Shown piece after piece: positions 40,848-50,037 of a stretch of 64,000 bases of DNA. Both the position numbers and the translations under genes were made by a program. This stretch comes from an uncultured Holophagaceae bacterium (lineage in GTDB: Bacteria; Acidobacteriota; Holophagae; Holophagales; Holophagaceae), in assembly GCA_903937385.1 (NCBI GenBank), contig CAIZZF010000001.1, forward strand, positions 62,001 through 126,000, given 5' to 3'. How positions within the stretch are numbered: position 1 is the stretch's first letter; each line of letters begins with the position of its first letter. Under the pieces are notes generated by a model that saw nothing but the letters and a program-made list of their open reading frames with translations, was not told the DNA's origin and did no database searches.

Positions 40848-41913
40848 GGGCCAGGATCGAGCAGACAATGGCGGTGATCCACATGCGGATGACCACCTTG
40901 GTCTCCTGCAGCCCGCCCAGCTCCAGGTGGTGGTGGAAGGGCGCCATGCGGAAGATGCGCTTCCCGCCGCGCAGCTTGAAGCTGCCCACCTGCAGGATGA
41001 CGCTCACGGCCTCCAGGACGAACAGGCCGCCGGCGATGACCAGCAGCAGCTCCTGCTTGATGATCACGGCCACCGTGCCCAGCGCGCCGCCCAGGGCCAG
41101 CGAGCCGGTATCGCCCATGAATATCTCGGCGGGGTGCGCGTTGTACCAGAGGAAGCCCAGGCAGGCCCCCGCCATGGCGCCCATGAACACCGACAGCTCG
41201 GCGCCACCGGACACGAAGGGCACCGCCAGATAGGCCGCGATCTTCGCGTGGCCCACCACGTAGGCCAGGATCGCGTAGGTGATGGAGACGATCAGGGTCC
41301 CGCCGATGGCCAGGCCGTCCAGCCCATCCGTGAGGTTCACGGCGTTGCTGGTGCCCACCATCACCAGCCAGATCCAGGGGATGAGGAAGATGCCCACGTT
41401 CGGCCGGAAGTTCTTGAAGAAGGGCACGGACAGGTGGCTGGTGGCCGTGCCGCGCAGGCCGAAGTGCAGGATGAGCCAGGCCACCAGCAGCGAGATGCCC
41501 GTGAGCAGGGCCATCTTCTGCCAGCTGGTGAGCCCCAGGTTCTGCTTCTTGAGCAGCTTCTGCGCGTCATCGAAGGCCCCAACGATGCCGAAGCCCAGGA
41601 GGGAAAGCAGCACCACCCAGATGGGGCCGCTCTTGAGGTCGCACCAGAGCACCGTGGATACCGTGATCACCAGCAGGATCAGGATGCCGCCCATGGTGGG
41701 CGTGCCCGCCTTCTTCTGGTGGTTCTCGGGGCCGACGTCGCGGATGTGCTGACCCATCTTCAGCGCGGTCAGGGTGCGGATCACCCAGGGCCCCAGCAGC
41801 AGGCTCAACACCATGGCCGTGGCCGCGGCCATGGCCGTGCGGAACGTCACGTAGCGGAAGACCGAGAAACCGGGGATCAGGTCGCGGAAAGGATGGAGAA
41901 GCCAGGGCAGCAT
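40825..41913 (-). CDS. mraY: Phospho-N-acetylmuramoyl-pentapeptide transferase
   Basis: A 362-residue integral membrane enzyme with about ten helices that makes lipid I from UDP-MurNAc-pentapeptide and undecaprenyl phosphate. Recognisable: GPENHQKKAGTPTMGGILI, the catalytic Asp-bearing GAFDDAQKL, NAVNLTDGLDGLAIG with its aspartates, the GAMAGACLGFLWYNAHPAEIFMGDTGSLALGG block, and the FKLRGGKRIFRMAPFHHHLEL motif near the C-terminus. It lies 42 bases downstream of murF in the leftward cell-wall cluster. Confidence 0.97.
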   Translation of the reverse strand: MLPWLLHPFRDLIPGFSVFRYVTFRTAMAAATAMVLSLLLGPWVIRTLTALKMGQHIRDVGPENHQKKAGTPTMGGILILLVITVSTVLWCDLKSGPIWVVLLSLLGFGIVGAFDDAQKLLKKQNLGLTSWQKMALLTGISLLVAWLILHFGLRGTATSHLSVPFFKNFRPNVGIFLIPWIWLVMVGTSNAVNLTDGLDGLAIGGTLIVSITYAILAYVVGHAKIAAYLAVPFVSGGAELSVFMGAMAGACLGFLWYNAHPAEIFMGDTGSLALGGALGTVAVIIKQELLLVIAGGLFVLEAVSVILQVGSFKLRGGKRIFRMAPFHHHLELGGLQETKVVIRMWITAIVCSILALSSLKLR

Positions 41914-41955
41914 GGGAATCCGTAAGACAGGAACAGGGAACGCGTAGTGAAGGAC

Positions 41956-43311
41956 TCAGGGCCGGTGCGCGAGCAGCCACTCGGCGGCGCGTTCCGCGCG
42001 CCAGTACCGGCTGCCCTTCACCAGGATACGGGCTCCGGCGGGGATTGCGGAGAGTCCCGTGGCCTCATCCCGCAGGGCCTCGAAGTCCGGGAAGGCCTGC
42101 ACACCGGGACCGAAGCCTTCGGCAAAGTCCCGGGCGAAGTCGCCGTAGGCCCAGAGGCGCGACAGCCCCAGCGCCTTGAGTGCCGCGCCTGTGTCCCGGT
42201 GGATTCCGGGTGCGCCGGCGCCCAGCTCCCGGATGGAGCCCAGCACGGCCACGGCCTCGCCGCCGGGCAGCTGCAGCAGGGCCTTGGCGCAGGCCAGGAT
42301 GGAATCCGGGCTGGCGTTGTAGGTCTCGTCCAGCAGGCAGCCGCCGCCGGCCAGGGCGTGCAGGCGGCCCCGGCCGGCCTCGGGAGCGACCGCCGCGAGC
42401 CCGCGGGCCACCTGATCCGGAGCCGTGCCCAGGTGGAGCGCCAGGGCGGCGGCCAGGGCCGCGTTGCGGACCTGGTGCTCGCCGGGCAGGCGAAGATGCA
42501 CGGCCAGCTCGCCCTTCGGTGTGTGCAGCAGGAAGGCGCTGCCCGCGGCGCCCAGAGACGCCACCGCATCCCAGTGATAGGCCTCGCCTGCCCCCACAGG
42601 CAGCGCCACCGCGTGGGCGGCCCAGGGCTGCTCGGCGATCCACCGGCACCAGGGATCCGCCGCGAGGTGGGCCCAGATGCCTCCGCGCCGGAGGCCCGCC
42701 ACCAGCTCGCCCTTGGCCTGGGCGACGCCCTGCTGGCCCTCGGGGAAGTTCTCAATGTGGGCGGTCCCCACCAGCGTGATCAGGCCCGCATCCAGGGGCG
42801 CGATCTCCGTGAGCCGCCGGATCTCGCCAGGCGTGCTCATGCCCATTTCCAGAACCACGGAGGCCAGGCCCTCGGGCAGCGTGGCCAGAGCCTCGGGCAG
42901 GCCCAGGGTGTTGTTGCGGTTGCCCGGCGTCTTCCAGCCACCCATGGCTGCCGCCAGCAGCTCCTTGGTGCTGGTCTTGCCAACGCTGCCCGTGACCCCG
43001 ACAACGGTCTTCGGGCGCACCGCCGCCAGCCGGGTCTGGCCCCAGCGCTGCAGCGCCGCCAGCGTGTCCGGCACCACCAGCTGCGGACAGTCCGTGGCCA
43101 GGGCATGATCCACCAGCAGGGCCGCGGCCCCCTTCGCCACGGCCTGGAGGGCGAAGTCGTGGCCGTCGCGCTCGGCCCGGAGCGCCACGAAGCAGGCGCC
43201 GCTTTGAAGGGTACGGGTGTCCAGGGAGAGCGCCGTCGGCATCACGGAGCCGTCGCCCCGAACCTCGGCCCCCAGCTGGGAAGCCGCCTGAAAGAGGGAC
43301 CAGAGGCTCAT
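41956..43311 (-). CDS. murF: UDP-N-acetylmuramoyl-tripeptide--D-alanyl-D-alanine ligase
   Basis: A 451-residue Mur ligase completing the pentapeptide precursor. Motifs: N-terminal LSLDTRTLQSGACFVAL, P-loop GVTGSVGKTSTKELLAA, NRNNTLGLPEA, LEMGMSTPGEI, GTAHIENF, HQVRNAALAAALA and DETYNASPDSI. The ATG overlaps the upstream gene stop (ATGA, 43308-43311). The family signature GS-GKT is normal. Confidence 0.96.
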   Translation of the reverse strand: MSLWSLFQAASQLGAEVRGDGSVMPTALSLDTRTLQSGACFVALRAERDGHDFALQAVAKGAAALLVDHALATDCPQLVVPDTLAALQRWGQTRLAAVRPKTVVGVTGSVGKTSTKELLAAAMGGWKTPGNRNNTLGLPEALATLPEGLASVVLEMGMSTPGEIRRLTEIAPLDAGLITLVGTAHIENFPEGQQGVAQAKGELVAGLRRGGIWAHLAADPWCRWIAEQPWAAHAVALPVGAGEAYHWDAVASLGAAGSAFLLHTPKGELAVHLRLPGEHQVRNAALAAALALHLGTAPDQVARGLAAVAPEAGRGRLHALAGGGCLLDETYNASPDSILACAKALLQLPGGEAVAVLGSIRELGAGAPGIHRDTGAALKALGLSRLWAYGDFARDFAEGFGPGVQAFPDFEALRDEATGLSAIPAGARILVKGSRYWRAERAAEWLLAHRP

Positions 43312-44300
43312 GCCGTCTCCTTCGCCGAGGCCCGCCCCAGGCGGTCCCGCACGGCCAGCCAGGCTTCCGTGTCTGGCGGCTGTTCCATGAAGATCTGCTC
43401 GAAGCCCGCATCATCCAGCTCGTGGAGCAGCGCATAGAGCCGGGTGCCCACCTGCTCCGGATCCAGCGGCAGCGGCACGCCGAGGATGCCCGCGGGCAGC
43501 GGCGGCAGGGCGCCGAGCGCCACGTAGGCCGTGCGGCCCCCCAGGCTGCGAATGCCGGTCCCAGGCACCACCAGGCGCAGCCTGGCGCGGGGGGCGTAGT
43601 GCCGCTCAGCCATGCCCGGCGCAGCCTGGGTGGCGCCGGGCGCCACGGCGCCCTGCCACAGGTCCACGGGACCGAGCAGTGCCTCCAGCTCCGCGGGCGG
43701 GATCGGACCGGGGCGCAGGATCCGGGGCCGGACCCCGACCTGGCTGAGGTCCAGGATCGTGGACTCCAGGCCCGAGCTGGTGGGGCCGCCGTCGAGGATG
43801 AGGTCCACGGCCTCGCCCAGGCTCGAGGCCACATGGGCGGCGCAGGTGGGGGAGAGGTGCTGGCTGCGGTTGGCGCTGGGCGCGGCCAGGGGCCTCCCCA
43901 CGGCCCGGATCAGGGCCAGCGCCACGGGATGGGCGGGGCAGCGCAGCGCCACGGTGGGACCCCCGGCGCGGACAATGGCGGGCACCGTGTCCGCCGCGGG
44001 CAGCACCAGGGTCAGGGGGCCGGGCCAGAAGCGCTCCGCCAGCCGCTGCGCCTCCGCGGGCCAGCGGGTCACGAGGGCCTGGGCCTGGGCCACATCCGCG
44101 ACATGGAGGATCACGGGATTCGTTGCTGGGCGGCCCTTGGCGGCATAGATCCGCGCCACGGCCTCGGGATTCAGCCCATCGGCGCCGAGGCCGTAGACGG
44201 TCTCCGTGGGGAAGGCCACCAGGCCACCGGCGGCAAGGAGCTCCGCAGCTTCGGCGATGGCGGGATCCCCGGGGCCAACGACCTGCAGCAGCCGGGTCAC
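43308..44300 (-). CDS. tsaC: L-threonylcarbamoyladenylate synthase (Sua5 type)
   Basis: A 330-residue enzyme making threonylcarbamoyl-AMP from threonine, bicarbonate and ATP, for the t6A37 modification of ANN-decoding tRNAs. The YrdC domain has GGLVAFPTETVYGLGADG, KGRPATNPVILHV, FWPGPLTLVLP, ALRCPAHPVALAL and LAAPSANRS. The length and a C-terminal domain (about residues 235-330, joined by a PGMAERHYAPRARL linker) mark it as the Sua5 rather than the short TsaC form. It sits between murE and murF with 4-base overlaps on both sides (GTGA with murE, ATGA with murF), an uncommon placement. Start codon is GTG. Confidence 0.95.
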   Translation of the reverse strand: MTRLLQVVGPGDPAIAEAAELLAAGGLVAFPTETVYGLGADGLNPEAVARIYAAKGRPATNPVILHVADVAQAQALVTRWPAEAQRLAERFWPGPLTLVLPAADTVPAIVRAGGPTVALRCPAHPVALALIRAVGRPLAAPSANRSQHLSPTCAAHVASSLGEAVDLILDGGPTSSGLESTILDLSQVGVRPRILRPGPIPPAELEALLGPVDLWQGAVAPGATQAAPGMAERHYAPRARLRLVVPGTGIRSLGGRTAYVALGALPPLPAGILGVPLPLDPEQVGTRLYALLHELDDAGFEQIFMEQPPDTEAWLAVRDRLGRASAKETA

Positions 44301-45754
44301 CGGGTGCCGCCGAGCGCCGCTTCCACGGCCGCGCGGTCGCTGTAGGGGTGCTTCACGCCGTGGATCTCCTGGTAGGGCTCGTGGCCCTTGCCCGCTAACA
44401 GCAGCAGGTCGCCGGGGCGGCAGTCACCCAGGGCCGACGCCACGCTGCGGCGGCGGTCGGCGTCCCGGTGGTAGCGCGCGGCATCGACCCGCAGGGCCTC
44501 GGGGATGCCCGGGGCGGCGTCGTCCAGGATGCGCTCGGGGTCCTCGGTGCGGGGATTGTCGCTGGTGTGCCAGAGCACGTCCGCGCCCGCGGCCACGGCC
44601 GCGGCCATGAGCGGCCGCTTGGTGCGGTCCCGGTCCCCGCCGCAGCCGAAGAGCACGTGCAGGCGACCGCCGGGCGGCAGCAGGCGGCGGCCCTCGGCCA
44701 GCAGCTTCTCCAGGGCATCCGGGGTGTGGGCGTAGTCCACCATGACGCCGAAGGCCTGGCCGCAGTCCACGCGCTCCAGGCGGCCTGGGGCGCCGGTCAG
44801 CGTCGGTAATACGGGGACCAGCTGGTTCAGGTCGAAGCCCGCCTCGGCGCAGGCCGCCAGGGCCGCCAGCAGGTTGTAGGCGTTGAAGCGGCCCAGGAGG
44901 GGGCTCTCCACCTCCCAGACGTTCAGCGGCGTCTCCAGGGTGAAGCGCGAGCCCGTGGGGCCCAGCTCCAGGTCGGCGGCGCGGTAGTCTGCGGGGTGGT
45001 CGATGGCATAGCTGTAGCAGCCCGGCGCACCCAGGAGCCGCCGCCCGTAGGCGTCATCCGCGTTGGTCAGGAAGCGGTCGCTCTGGGTCCGGAGCCGATC
45101 CTTGGCCTCGAAGTAGGCCTCCAGGGTGCCGTGGTAGTCCAGGTGGTCCTGGGTGAGGTTGGTGAAGAGACCCACCCGAAACCGGGCGCCGTGGACCCGG
45201 CCCAGGCAGAGGGCGTGGCTGCTCACCTCCACGGCCGAGGCCACGTCGCCAGCCGTGACGCCGCGCGCCAGCCAGCGGTAGAAGGCGGTGCTCTCGGGTG
45301 TGGTGCGGACGGCTTCTTCTTCCACCTTCCCGGCGGCGTTCAGCACGGTGCCGATGAGCCCGCAGCCCAGGCCTGCGCCCTGCAGGAGCTGGCGGATCAG
45401 GGTGGTGGTGGTGGTCTTGCCGTTGGTGCCGGTGACACCGAGGACGGCCAGGTGACGATCCGGTTCGCCATACAGCCGGCGGGCCAGGAGCGCCATCTGC
45501 AGCCGGGCCTCCCCGCCCAGCACGGCGCTGGCGACGCCTTCCGGCACCTCCAGTGCGGCCTCAGAGAGGATCGCCACGGCCCCCTGGGCCAGGGCCTGGG
45601 GCACGAAGGTGGCCCCGTCGGCCTGCTCGCCCCGCAGGGCCAGGAAGGCCCACCCGGGGCGCACCTCGCGGCTGTCGCTGGTGAGGTCCAGCACCTCGAC
45701 GTCAGGGCCCGTGCCCCGCTCGGCGAGGCCTTCGATGAGCGCATGCCACTTCAT
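44297..45754 (-). CDS. murE: UDP-N-acetylmuramoyl-tripeptide synthetase
   Basis: A 485-residue Mur ligase adding the third amino acid of the stem peptide. Motifs: LTSDSREVRPGWAFLAL, P-loop GVTGTNGKTTTTTLIRQ, TTPESTAFYRWL, EVSSHALCLGRV, LTQDHLDYHGT, FNAYNLLAALA, VDYAHTPDALEKLL and the late HTSDNPRTEDPERI. The DNPR sequence is the meso-diaminopimelate-selective motif, so DAP-type peptidoglycan is expected. Its ATG overlaps the ftsI stop (ATGA). Confidence 0.96.
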   Translation of the reverse strand: MKWHALIEGLAERGTGPDVEVLDLTSDSREVRPGWAFLALRGEQADGATFVPQALAQGAVAILSEAALEVPEGVASAVLGGEARLQMALLARRLYGEPDRHLAVLGVTGTNGKTTTTTLIRQLLQGAGLGCGLIGTVLNAAGKVEEEAVRTTPESTAFYRWLARGVTAGDVASAVEVSSHALCLGRVHGARFRVGLFTNLTQDHLDYHGTLEAYFEAKDRLRTQSDRFLTNADDAYGRRLLGAPGCYSYAIDHPADYRAADLELGPTGSRFTLETPLNVWEVESPLLGRFNAYNLLAALAACAEAGFDLNQLVPVLPTLTGAPGRLERVDCGQAFGVMVDYAHTPDALEKLLAEGRRLLPPGGRLHVLFGCGGDRDRTKRPLMAAAVAAGADVLWHTSDNPRTEDPERILDDAAPGIPEALRVDAARYHRDADRRRSVASALGDCRPGDLLLLAGKGHEPYQEIHGVKHPYSDRAAVEAALGGTR

Positions 45755-47892
45755 GGGTTCCCCGCCTTGATCTTCACCACCGCCCCCGCTTCGAGCGCCG
45801 TGCCGGGCTCGGGACTCTGGGCCAGCACCCGGGTGGCCTGCTGACCGGGCATTGCCTCGATCCGGGGCACGCCTCCGACCAGCACCACTCGCTGGATGGC
45901 CGCCTTGAGGCTGAGGCCCTTGAGGTCGGGCACCCGGCCCCGCTCCACGTGCACCGCGGCCTCGTCCGTCTCGCTCACGGGCCAGTCCCGCAGGGACAGC
46001 TTGAGGTCCGCCTCGCGGTCCAGGTCGGGGGTGGTCTGCCGGAATCGCTGGATGCCGTCGCCGATGCGCTTGAAGAGCGGCGCCGCCACGTCGCCGCCGG
46101 TGGTGTCGCCGCCCGGGTCATCCAGCATCACGAGGATGCCGAACTGGGGCTTGTCGGCGGGGAAAAAGCCCATGAAGGACGCGAAGTGGCGCCGGGGATC
46201 GTATTTCCCGCCGATGAGCTTGCGGCTGGTGCCGGTCTTGCCGAAGGACTCCACGCCATTGTCGAGCCGGGCCCGCTTGCCGGTGCCCTGGGTGATCACG
46301 CCCTTGAGGGCCTCCCGCATGAGGCTGGAGGTCTCCTCGCTCAGGACCTGGGCCTTCACCGTGGGCTTGAACTCCTTCAGCAGGAGCCCCTTGTCGTTGA
46401 AGATGCGCTGCACGAGGATGGGCTGCATGAGCTTGCCGCCATTGGCCAGGGCACAGCCCGCCATGAGGATCTGGAGCGGCGTGGTGCTGAGGCCGTAGCC
46501 GTAGGAGAAGGTGTACTGGGTGGGCGTGCTCCAGCGGTCCGGCGCGATCATGCGCCCGGGACTCTCGCCGGGGAAGTTCAGGCCCGTGGCCTCGCCAAAC
46601 CCGAACTTGCGCAGGTACTGGTAGTGCACCGCCGGATCCAGGCGGATGCCCAGCTTGGCCGCGCCGATGTTGGAGCTCTGCCAGAGGATCTCCTCGAAGG
46701 TGAGGACGCCGTGGCGGTGGGTGTCGGTGATGGGCGGCACCTTGGGGCTGTACTGCCAGCGCCCCGCCAGGCAATCGATGCGCTCGCCGAGGTGGACCTT
46801 GCGCTCCTCCAGGGCGATGGCGGCGGTGAAGATCTTCATGGTGGAGCCAGGCTCGTAGACGTCCTCCAGGGGGTGCACCTTGCGGGCCGCCTTCTGGCGC
46901 TCCTGCTCCCGGTGCAGCTCCTCGCGCTCGCCCGCGCCAAGCTCGCCCTCGCCCCGGTTGCGGAACTTCTTCGGCAGGATGTGGTTGGGATCGAAGGTGG
47001 GCGTGCCCGCCATGGCCAGGATCTCGCCGGTCTGGGGATCCACCACGACCGCGTAGGCTGTCTTTGGCTTCGAGAGGCGCATGCCCTCTTCCAGCGCATC
47101 CTCCACGATGTGCTGGATGGAGGCGTCCAGGGCGAGCTGCAGGGAGGCGCCATTGACGGGCACCTGGCTGTAGTTCTCCTGGAGGATGAGCAGCTTGCCG
47201 TGGGCGTCCCGGGGGGCGATGAGCTCGCCCTTCATGCCCGCCAGCTGCTTGTCGTAGGTCTGCTCGATGCCCAGCTGGCCCAGGCCGTCGATGTTGGTGA
47301 AGCCCAGGATCTGCGCGGCCAGGCTGCCCCGGGGGTAGAACCGGCGGCTCTCCGGCTGGAACTCGATGCCATCCAGGTCCAGGGCGCGGATGGCGGTCAC
47401 CTTGGTGGGCGGCAGGTGCCGCTCCAGGTAGACGAAGGTCTTCTTGCGCAGCAGCTTGTCGAGCACCTGCCCCTTGGTCTGCTCGAGGATCGGGGCCAGC
47501 TTCTCCGCCATCTCCGCGGCCGCCTTCTTGTTGGGCGTCCCCCACTGGCGCTCTTCGCCCCGGCCCGGCTTGTAGTCCGGGTAGAAGGCGCGGGGATCCA
47601 CGAACAGGCTCTCCACCTTGATCGAGATGGCCAGCGGCTCGCCGCGGCGGTCCCGGAGCTCGCCCCGGATGGGCGGAATGGGTACCACGGTGGTGTGCTG
47701 CTGCTCGGCCTTGGCGTGGAACTTCCGGTGCTCCACGACCTGCAGCCAGAGAAGCCGCAGCAGGATCAGCAGCGCCCAGAAGGCCATGCTGCCCAGGATC
47801 CAGGGCATGCGGCTGCCCAGCAGGTCCTGGGGTTCCTGCCGTCCCAGCAGGCGCCGGGAGGATCGGGGTTCAGTGGCGAAGCGATGGAACAC
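45751..47892 (-). CDS. ftsI: Septal peptidoglycan transpeptidase FtsI/PBP3-type with PASTA domain
   Basis: A 713-residue class B penicillin-binding protein with one N-terminal membrane helix (about 31-52: ILGSMAFWALLILLRLLWLQVV), a pedestal domain (RGELRDRRGEPLAIS), and a transpeptidase domain with YEPGSTMK (catalytic Ser), SSN in WQSSNIGAAK and KTGTS. The last about 65 residues form one PASTA domain (VPDLKGLSLKAAIQRV... LAQSPEPGTALEAG), more typical of Gram-positive and some other FtsI/SpoVD proteins. The start is GTG at 47892; no Shine-Dalgarno is evident, so the true start may differ slightly. It follows ftsL and overlaps murE. Confidence 0.93.
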   Translation of the reverse strand: MFHRFATEPRSSRRLLGRQEPQDLLGSRMPWILGSMAFWALLILLRLLWLQVVEHRKFHAKAEQQHTTVVPIPPIRGELRDRRGEPLAISIKVESLFVDPRAFYPDYKPGRGEERQWGTPNKKAAAEMAEKLAPILEQTKGQVLDKLLRKKTFVYLERHLPPTKVTAIRALDLDGIEFQPESRRFYPRGSLAAQILGFTNIDGLGQLGIEQTYDKQLAGMKGELIAPRDAHGKLLILQENYSQVPVNGASLQLALDASIQHIVEDALEEGMRLSKPKTAYAVVVDPQTGEILAMAGTPTFDPNHILPKKFRNRGEGELGAGEREELHREQERQKAARKVHPLEDVYEPGSTMKIFTAAIALEERKVHLGERIDCLAGRWQYSPKVPPITDTHRHGVLTFEEILWQSSNIGAAKLGIRLDPAVHYQYLRKFGFGEATGLNFPGESPGRMIAPDRWSTPTQYTFSYGYGLSTTPLQILMAGCALANGGKLMQPILVQRIFNDKGLLLKEFKPTVKAQVLSEETSSLMREALKGVITQGTGKRARLDNGVESFGKTGTSRKLIGGKYDPRRHFASFMGFFPADKPQFGILVMLDDPGGDTTGGDVAAPLFKRIGDGIQRFRQTTPDLDREADLKLSLRDWPVSETDEAAVHVERGRVPDLKGLSLKAAIQRVVLVGGVPRIEAMPGQQATRVLAQSPEPGTALEAGAVVKIKAGNP

Positions 47893-47961
47893 GGTTGGGC
47901 CAGGGCTGGAGGGGGCGTGGACGAAGGACGACTCCTACAGCCTACCGCCCCCGGACCAGGG

Positions 47962-48330
47962 CTACAGCCCCTCGGACGACACGGGGCGCAGCTTGGCGAT
48001 GCGCTGGTCCTCGGGCGTGAAGGCCCGCTGGATCAGATGGCCCTGCTTCCGGGGCGCGAGGCCCGCCTTGTCGGCATACACCTGGATCTCTTCATCGCGC
48101 TGGTAGCGGCTGCGCTCGAGCATGAGCTTGCGGTGCAGCTCCTCTTCCTTGTGGATCCGGTCCTTGATCTCGCCCATGGCGTAGCTCAGGCGGGTGCTCT
48201 GGATCTTCAGGTAGGCCAGGGTGGCCAGGGGCATGGCCATGGCCAGCACCAGCAGCAGCACGCGCAGGATGCCCTCGCTCTCCACCGTGCGGGTCGGAGC
48301 GGAAGAGCCGGGCAGCGTTCCAATGACCAT
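47962..48330 (-). CDS. ftsL: FtsL-like cell division protein
   Basis: A 122-residue bitopic protein with one membrane helix (about 22-43, LRVLLLVLAMAMPLATLAYLK) followed by a charged coiled coil (IKDRIHKEEELHRKLMLERSRYQRDEEIQVYADKAGL), the usual FtsL design. The identification relies on position between rsmH and ftsI and on topology, since FtsL sequences are poorly conserved. It would help recruit FtsI and FtsW to the septum with FtsB/FtsQ. Confidence 0.85.
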   Translation of the reverse strand: MVIGTLPGSSAPTRTVESEGILRVLLLVLAMAMPLATLAYLKIQSTRLSYAMGEIKDRIHKEEELHRKLMLERSRYQRDEEIQVYADKAGLAPRKQGHLIQRAFTPEDQRIAKLRPVSSEGL

Positions 48331-48341
48331 GGGGACCTCGA

Positions 48342-49307
48342 TCAGAGCAGGCGCTCCGCCACGCGGAGGCGGGCGGATCGGGAGGGGGGATTGACGGCGG
48401 CCTCGGCCTCGCTGGGCGCGATGCCACCGGGATGAACGAGTTTCACGAGCTTGGGCAGGACGACGGGGGAGGTGCGGCCGGGGCCGTCATAGACGCCCGC
48501 GAGGCGGCGCAGGGTCTGCTTGACGATGCGGTCCTCGAGGCTGTGGAAGCTGATGACCGCGAGCCGACCCCCGGGCCGCAGGTGGGCCACGGCGGCCTCC
48601 AGGGAGGCGGCGAGGCGGTCCAGCTCGCCGTTCACGGCGATGCGGATGGCCTGGAAGGTGCGGGTGGCGGGATCGCTGTGGCCCTTGCGCTTGGCGGGCT
48701 CGCGGGGGATCACGGTGTAGACGGCCCGGGCCAGGTCGCGGGTGGTCTCCAGCCGGTCCTCGTGCAGCGCCCGCAGGATCGCCCGGGCGATGGGACGGCT
48801 CGCCCGCTCCTCGCCGTACTGGTAGATAGCATTCGCCAGGCTCTCGTCGGTCTGCTCGGCGATCCAGGCCCGGGCGGGCAGCCCGTGCTCGGGATCCATG
48901 CGCATGTCGAGGGGGCCTGCGTCGCGGAAGCTGAAGCCCCGCTCCGGGGTGCGCAGCTGCAGGGTGGACACGCCCAGGTCGGCCAGGATGGCGTCGAAGC
49001 CGCCCGGGGCCTGGGCCACCTGCCAGGCCAGGAACTGGGGCTCGTCCCAGAGGTCCTCGTAGGCGCAGCCCATGATGGTGAGCCGCGCGTCGGACCCCAG
49101 GCGCTGCAGGGCGCGGGCACGGGCCTCGGGATCGCGGTCCACGCCCAGGTAGCGGGTCTCGGCGTCGGCCTTGGCCAGCAGGGCCTCAGCGTGGCCACCC
49201 AGCCCCAGGGTGAGGTCCAGGACGCGCGCGGCGGGGGGCAGCACCAGGTGGTCCAGGACCTCCTGGAGCAGCACCGGGACATGGATGGGAGACTCCAGCG
49301 CCATCAT
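48342..49307 (-). CDS. rsmH: 16S rRNA (cytosine1402-N4)-methyltransferase
   Basis: A 321-residue S-adenosylmethionine methyltransferase. Visible: HVPVLLQEVLDHL, the cofactor loop LDLTLGLGGHAEALL, ILADLGVSTLQL, RGFSFRDAGPLDMRMD, ARPIARAI-type region, TFQAIRIAVNGELDRL and ISFHSLEDRIVKQ. The ATG at 49307 overlaps the mraZ stop by one base (TGATG), indicating coupling. Confidence 0.96.
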   Translation of the reverse strand: MMALESPIHVPVLLQEVLDHLVLPPAARVLDLTLGLGGHAEALLAKADAETRYLGVDRDPEARARALQRLGSDARLTIMGCAYEDLWDEPQFLAWQVAQAPGGFDAILADLGVSTLQLRTPERGFSFRDAGPLDMRMDPEHGLPARAWIAEQTDESLANAIYQYGEERASRPIARAILRALHEDRLETTRDLARAVYTVIPREPAKRKGHSDPATRTFQAIRIAVNGELDRLAASLEAAVAHLRPGGRLAVISFHSLEDRIVKQTLRRLAGVYDGPGRTSPVVLPKLVKLVHPGGIAPSEAEAAVNPPSRSARLRVAERLL

Positions 49308-49771
49308 CAGATTCCCAGGTCCGCAAGCTGGGCCAGGTCTTCGGCGCCCAGGGGCTCGGCTGCGAGCCGCCGCTGGAAGCCGGCCTTGTTCCACAGGGCC
49401 AGGTGGTCCATCTGCCCCAGCACGGCCACTTCGCCGGTGAGCTGGGCCGCCTCGCGCAGGGTGGGCGGGATGACGAAGCGCCCCTGGGCATCCGGCTCCA
49501 CTTCGCTCCCGAAGTAGGCGGTGGTCTCCAGGAACTTGCGCTTGGCGGGGCTGGTGGACGGCAGGGCCGCCAGGCGGGCCTCGATGGCCTCCCAGACGGG
49601 CATGGGGTAGAGCCGCGCCGAGCGTCCGTCCAGCGAGGTCAGGTAGTGCCGCAGGGCTCCGCCCCCCACGCCCTGGGCGTAGGTCTCGAGCTCGGCCTTG
49701 AAGGAGGAGGGGAGCTTGAGGCGTCCCTTTTCATCCACCGTGGCCGGTGTGTTCCCGCGAAGTCGCAGCAC
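49307..49771 (-). CDS. mraZ: Transcriptional regulator MraZ
   Basis: A 154-residue protein with two SpoVT-AbrB-like halves: ATVDEKGRLKLPSSFKAEL and SEVEPDAQGRFVIPPTLREAA, both the conserved D-x-KGR / D-x-QGR MraZ motifs. It represses its own division/cell-wall operon by binding repeats in the promoter; five such repeats occur just upstream at 49825-49869. The start is GTG at 49771 with AAAGG eight bases upstream. Confidence 0.94.
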   Translation of the reverse strand: MLRLRGNTPATVDEKGRLKLPSSFKAELETYAQGVGGGALRHYLTSLDGRSARLYPMPVWEAIEARLAALPSTSPAKRKFLETTAYFGSEVEPDAQGRFVIPPTLREAAQLTGEVAVLGQMDHLALWNKAGFQRRLAAEPLGAEDLAQLADLGI

Positions 49772-49824
49772 CGGATTGACCTTTCAAGCAGCAACCCAGG
49801 TGAGCCAGTAGAATCGAGCTGGGA

Positions 49825-49869
49825 CCACTTATTCCCACTTGAATCCACTTTGTTCCACTGAGAACCACT
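49825..49869 (-). promoter_or_regulatory. MraZ box: five AGTGG repeats at exact 10-base period
   Basis: On the minus strand AGTGG (mostly AAGTGG) occurs five times with starts exactly 10 bases apart (plus-strand CCACT at 49825, 49835, 49845, 49855, 49865), 54-98 bases upstream of the mraZ start. Known MraZ operators are three to four short G/T-rich direct repeats with 10-base period, so the layout fits with one extra copy. Confidence 0.85.
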
Positions 49870-50037
49870 TCAAAGTCTAGAAACATAACTGCAGTCAACA
49901 AGGGGGAATAAAAGCGAAAGTGATGCAGGGGTCATGTCTGGGCAGACGGGGCCCTGCTCCCTCACGGCAGGGCGGGAGGAGGCAGGAGGCCTGCGGGGCA
50001 GCAGCTCAGCGGTGGGACAGGCCCGGGCAGACAGAAC
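49870..50037. other. Intergenic stretch upstream of the MraZ box
   Basis: About 170 bases with an AT-leaning part (49870-49920) that may hold the core promoter of the leftward division cluster, followed by GC-rich sequence. No gene is supported. Confidence 0.3.
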
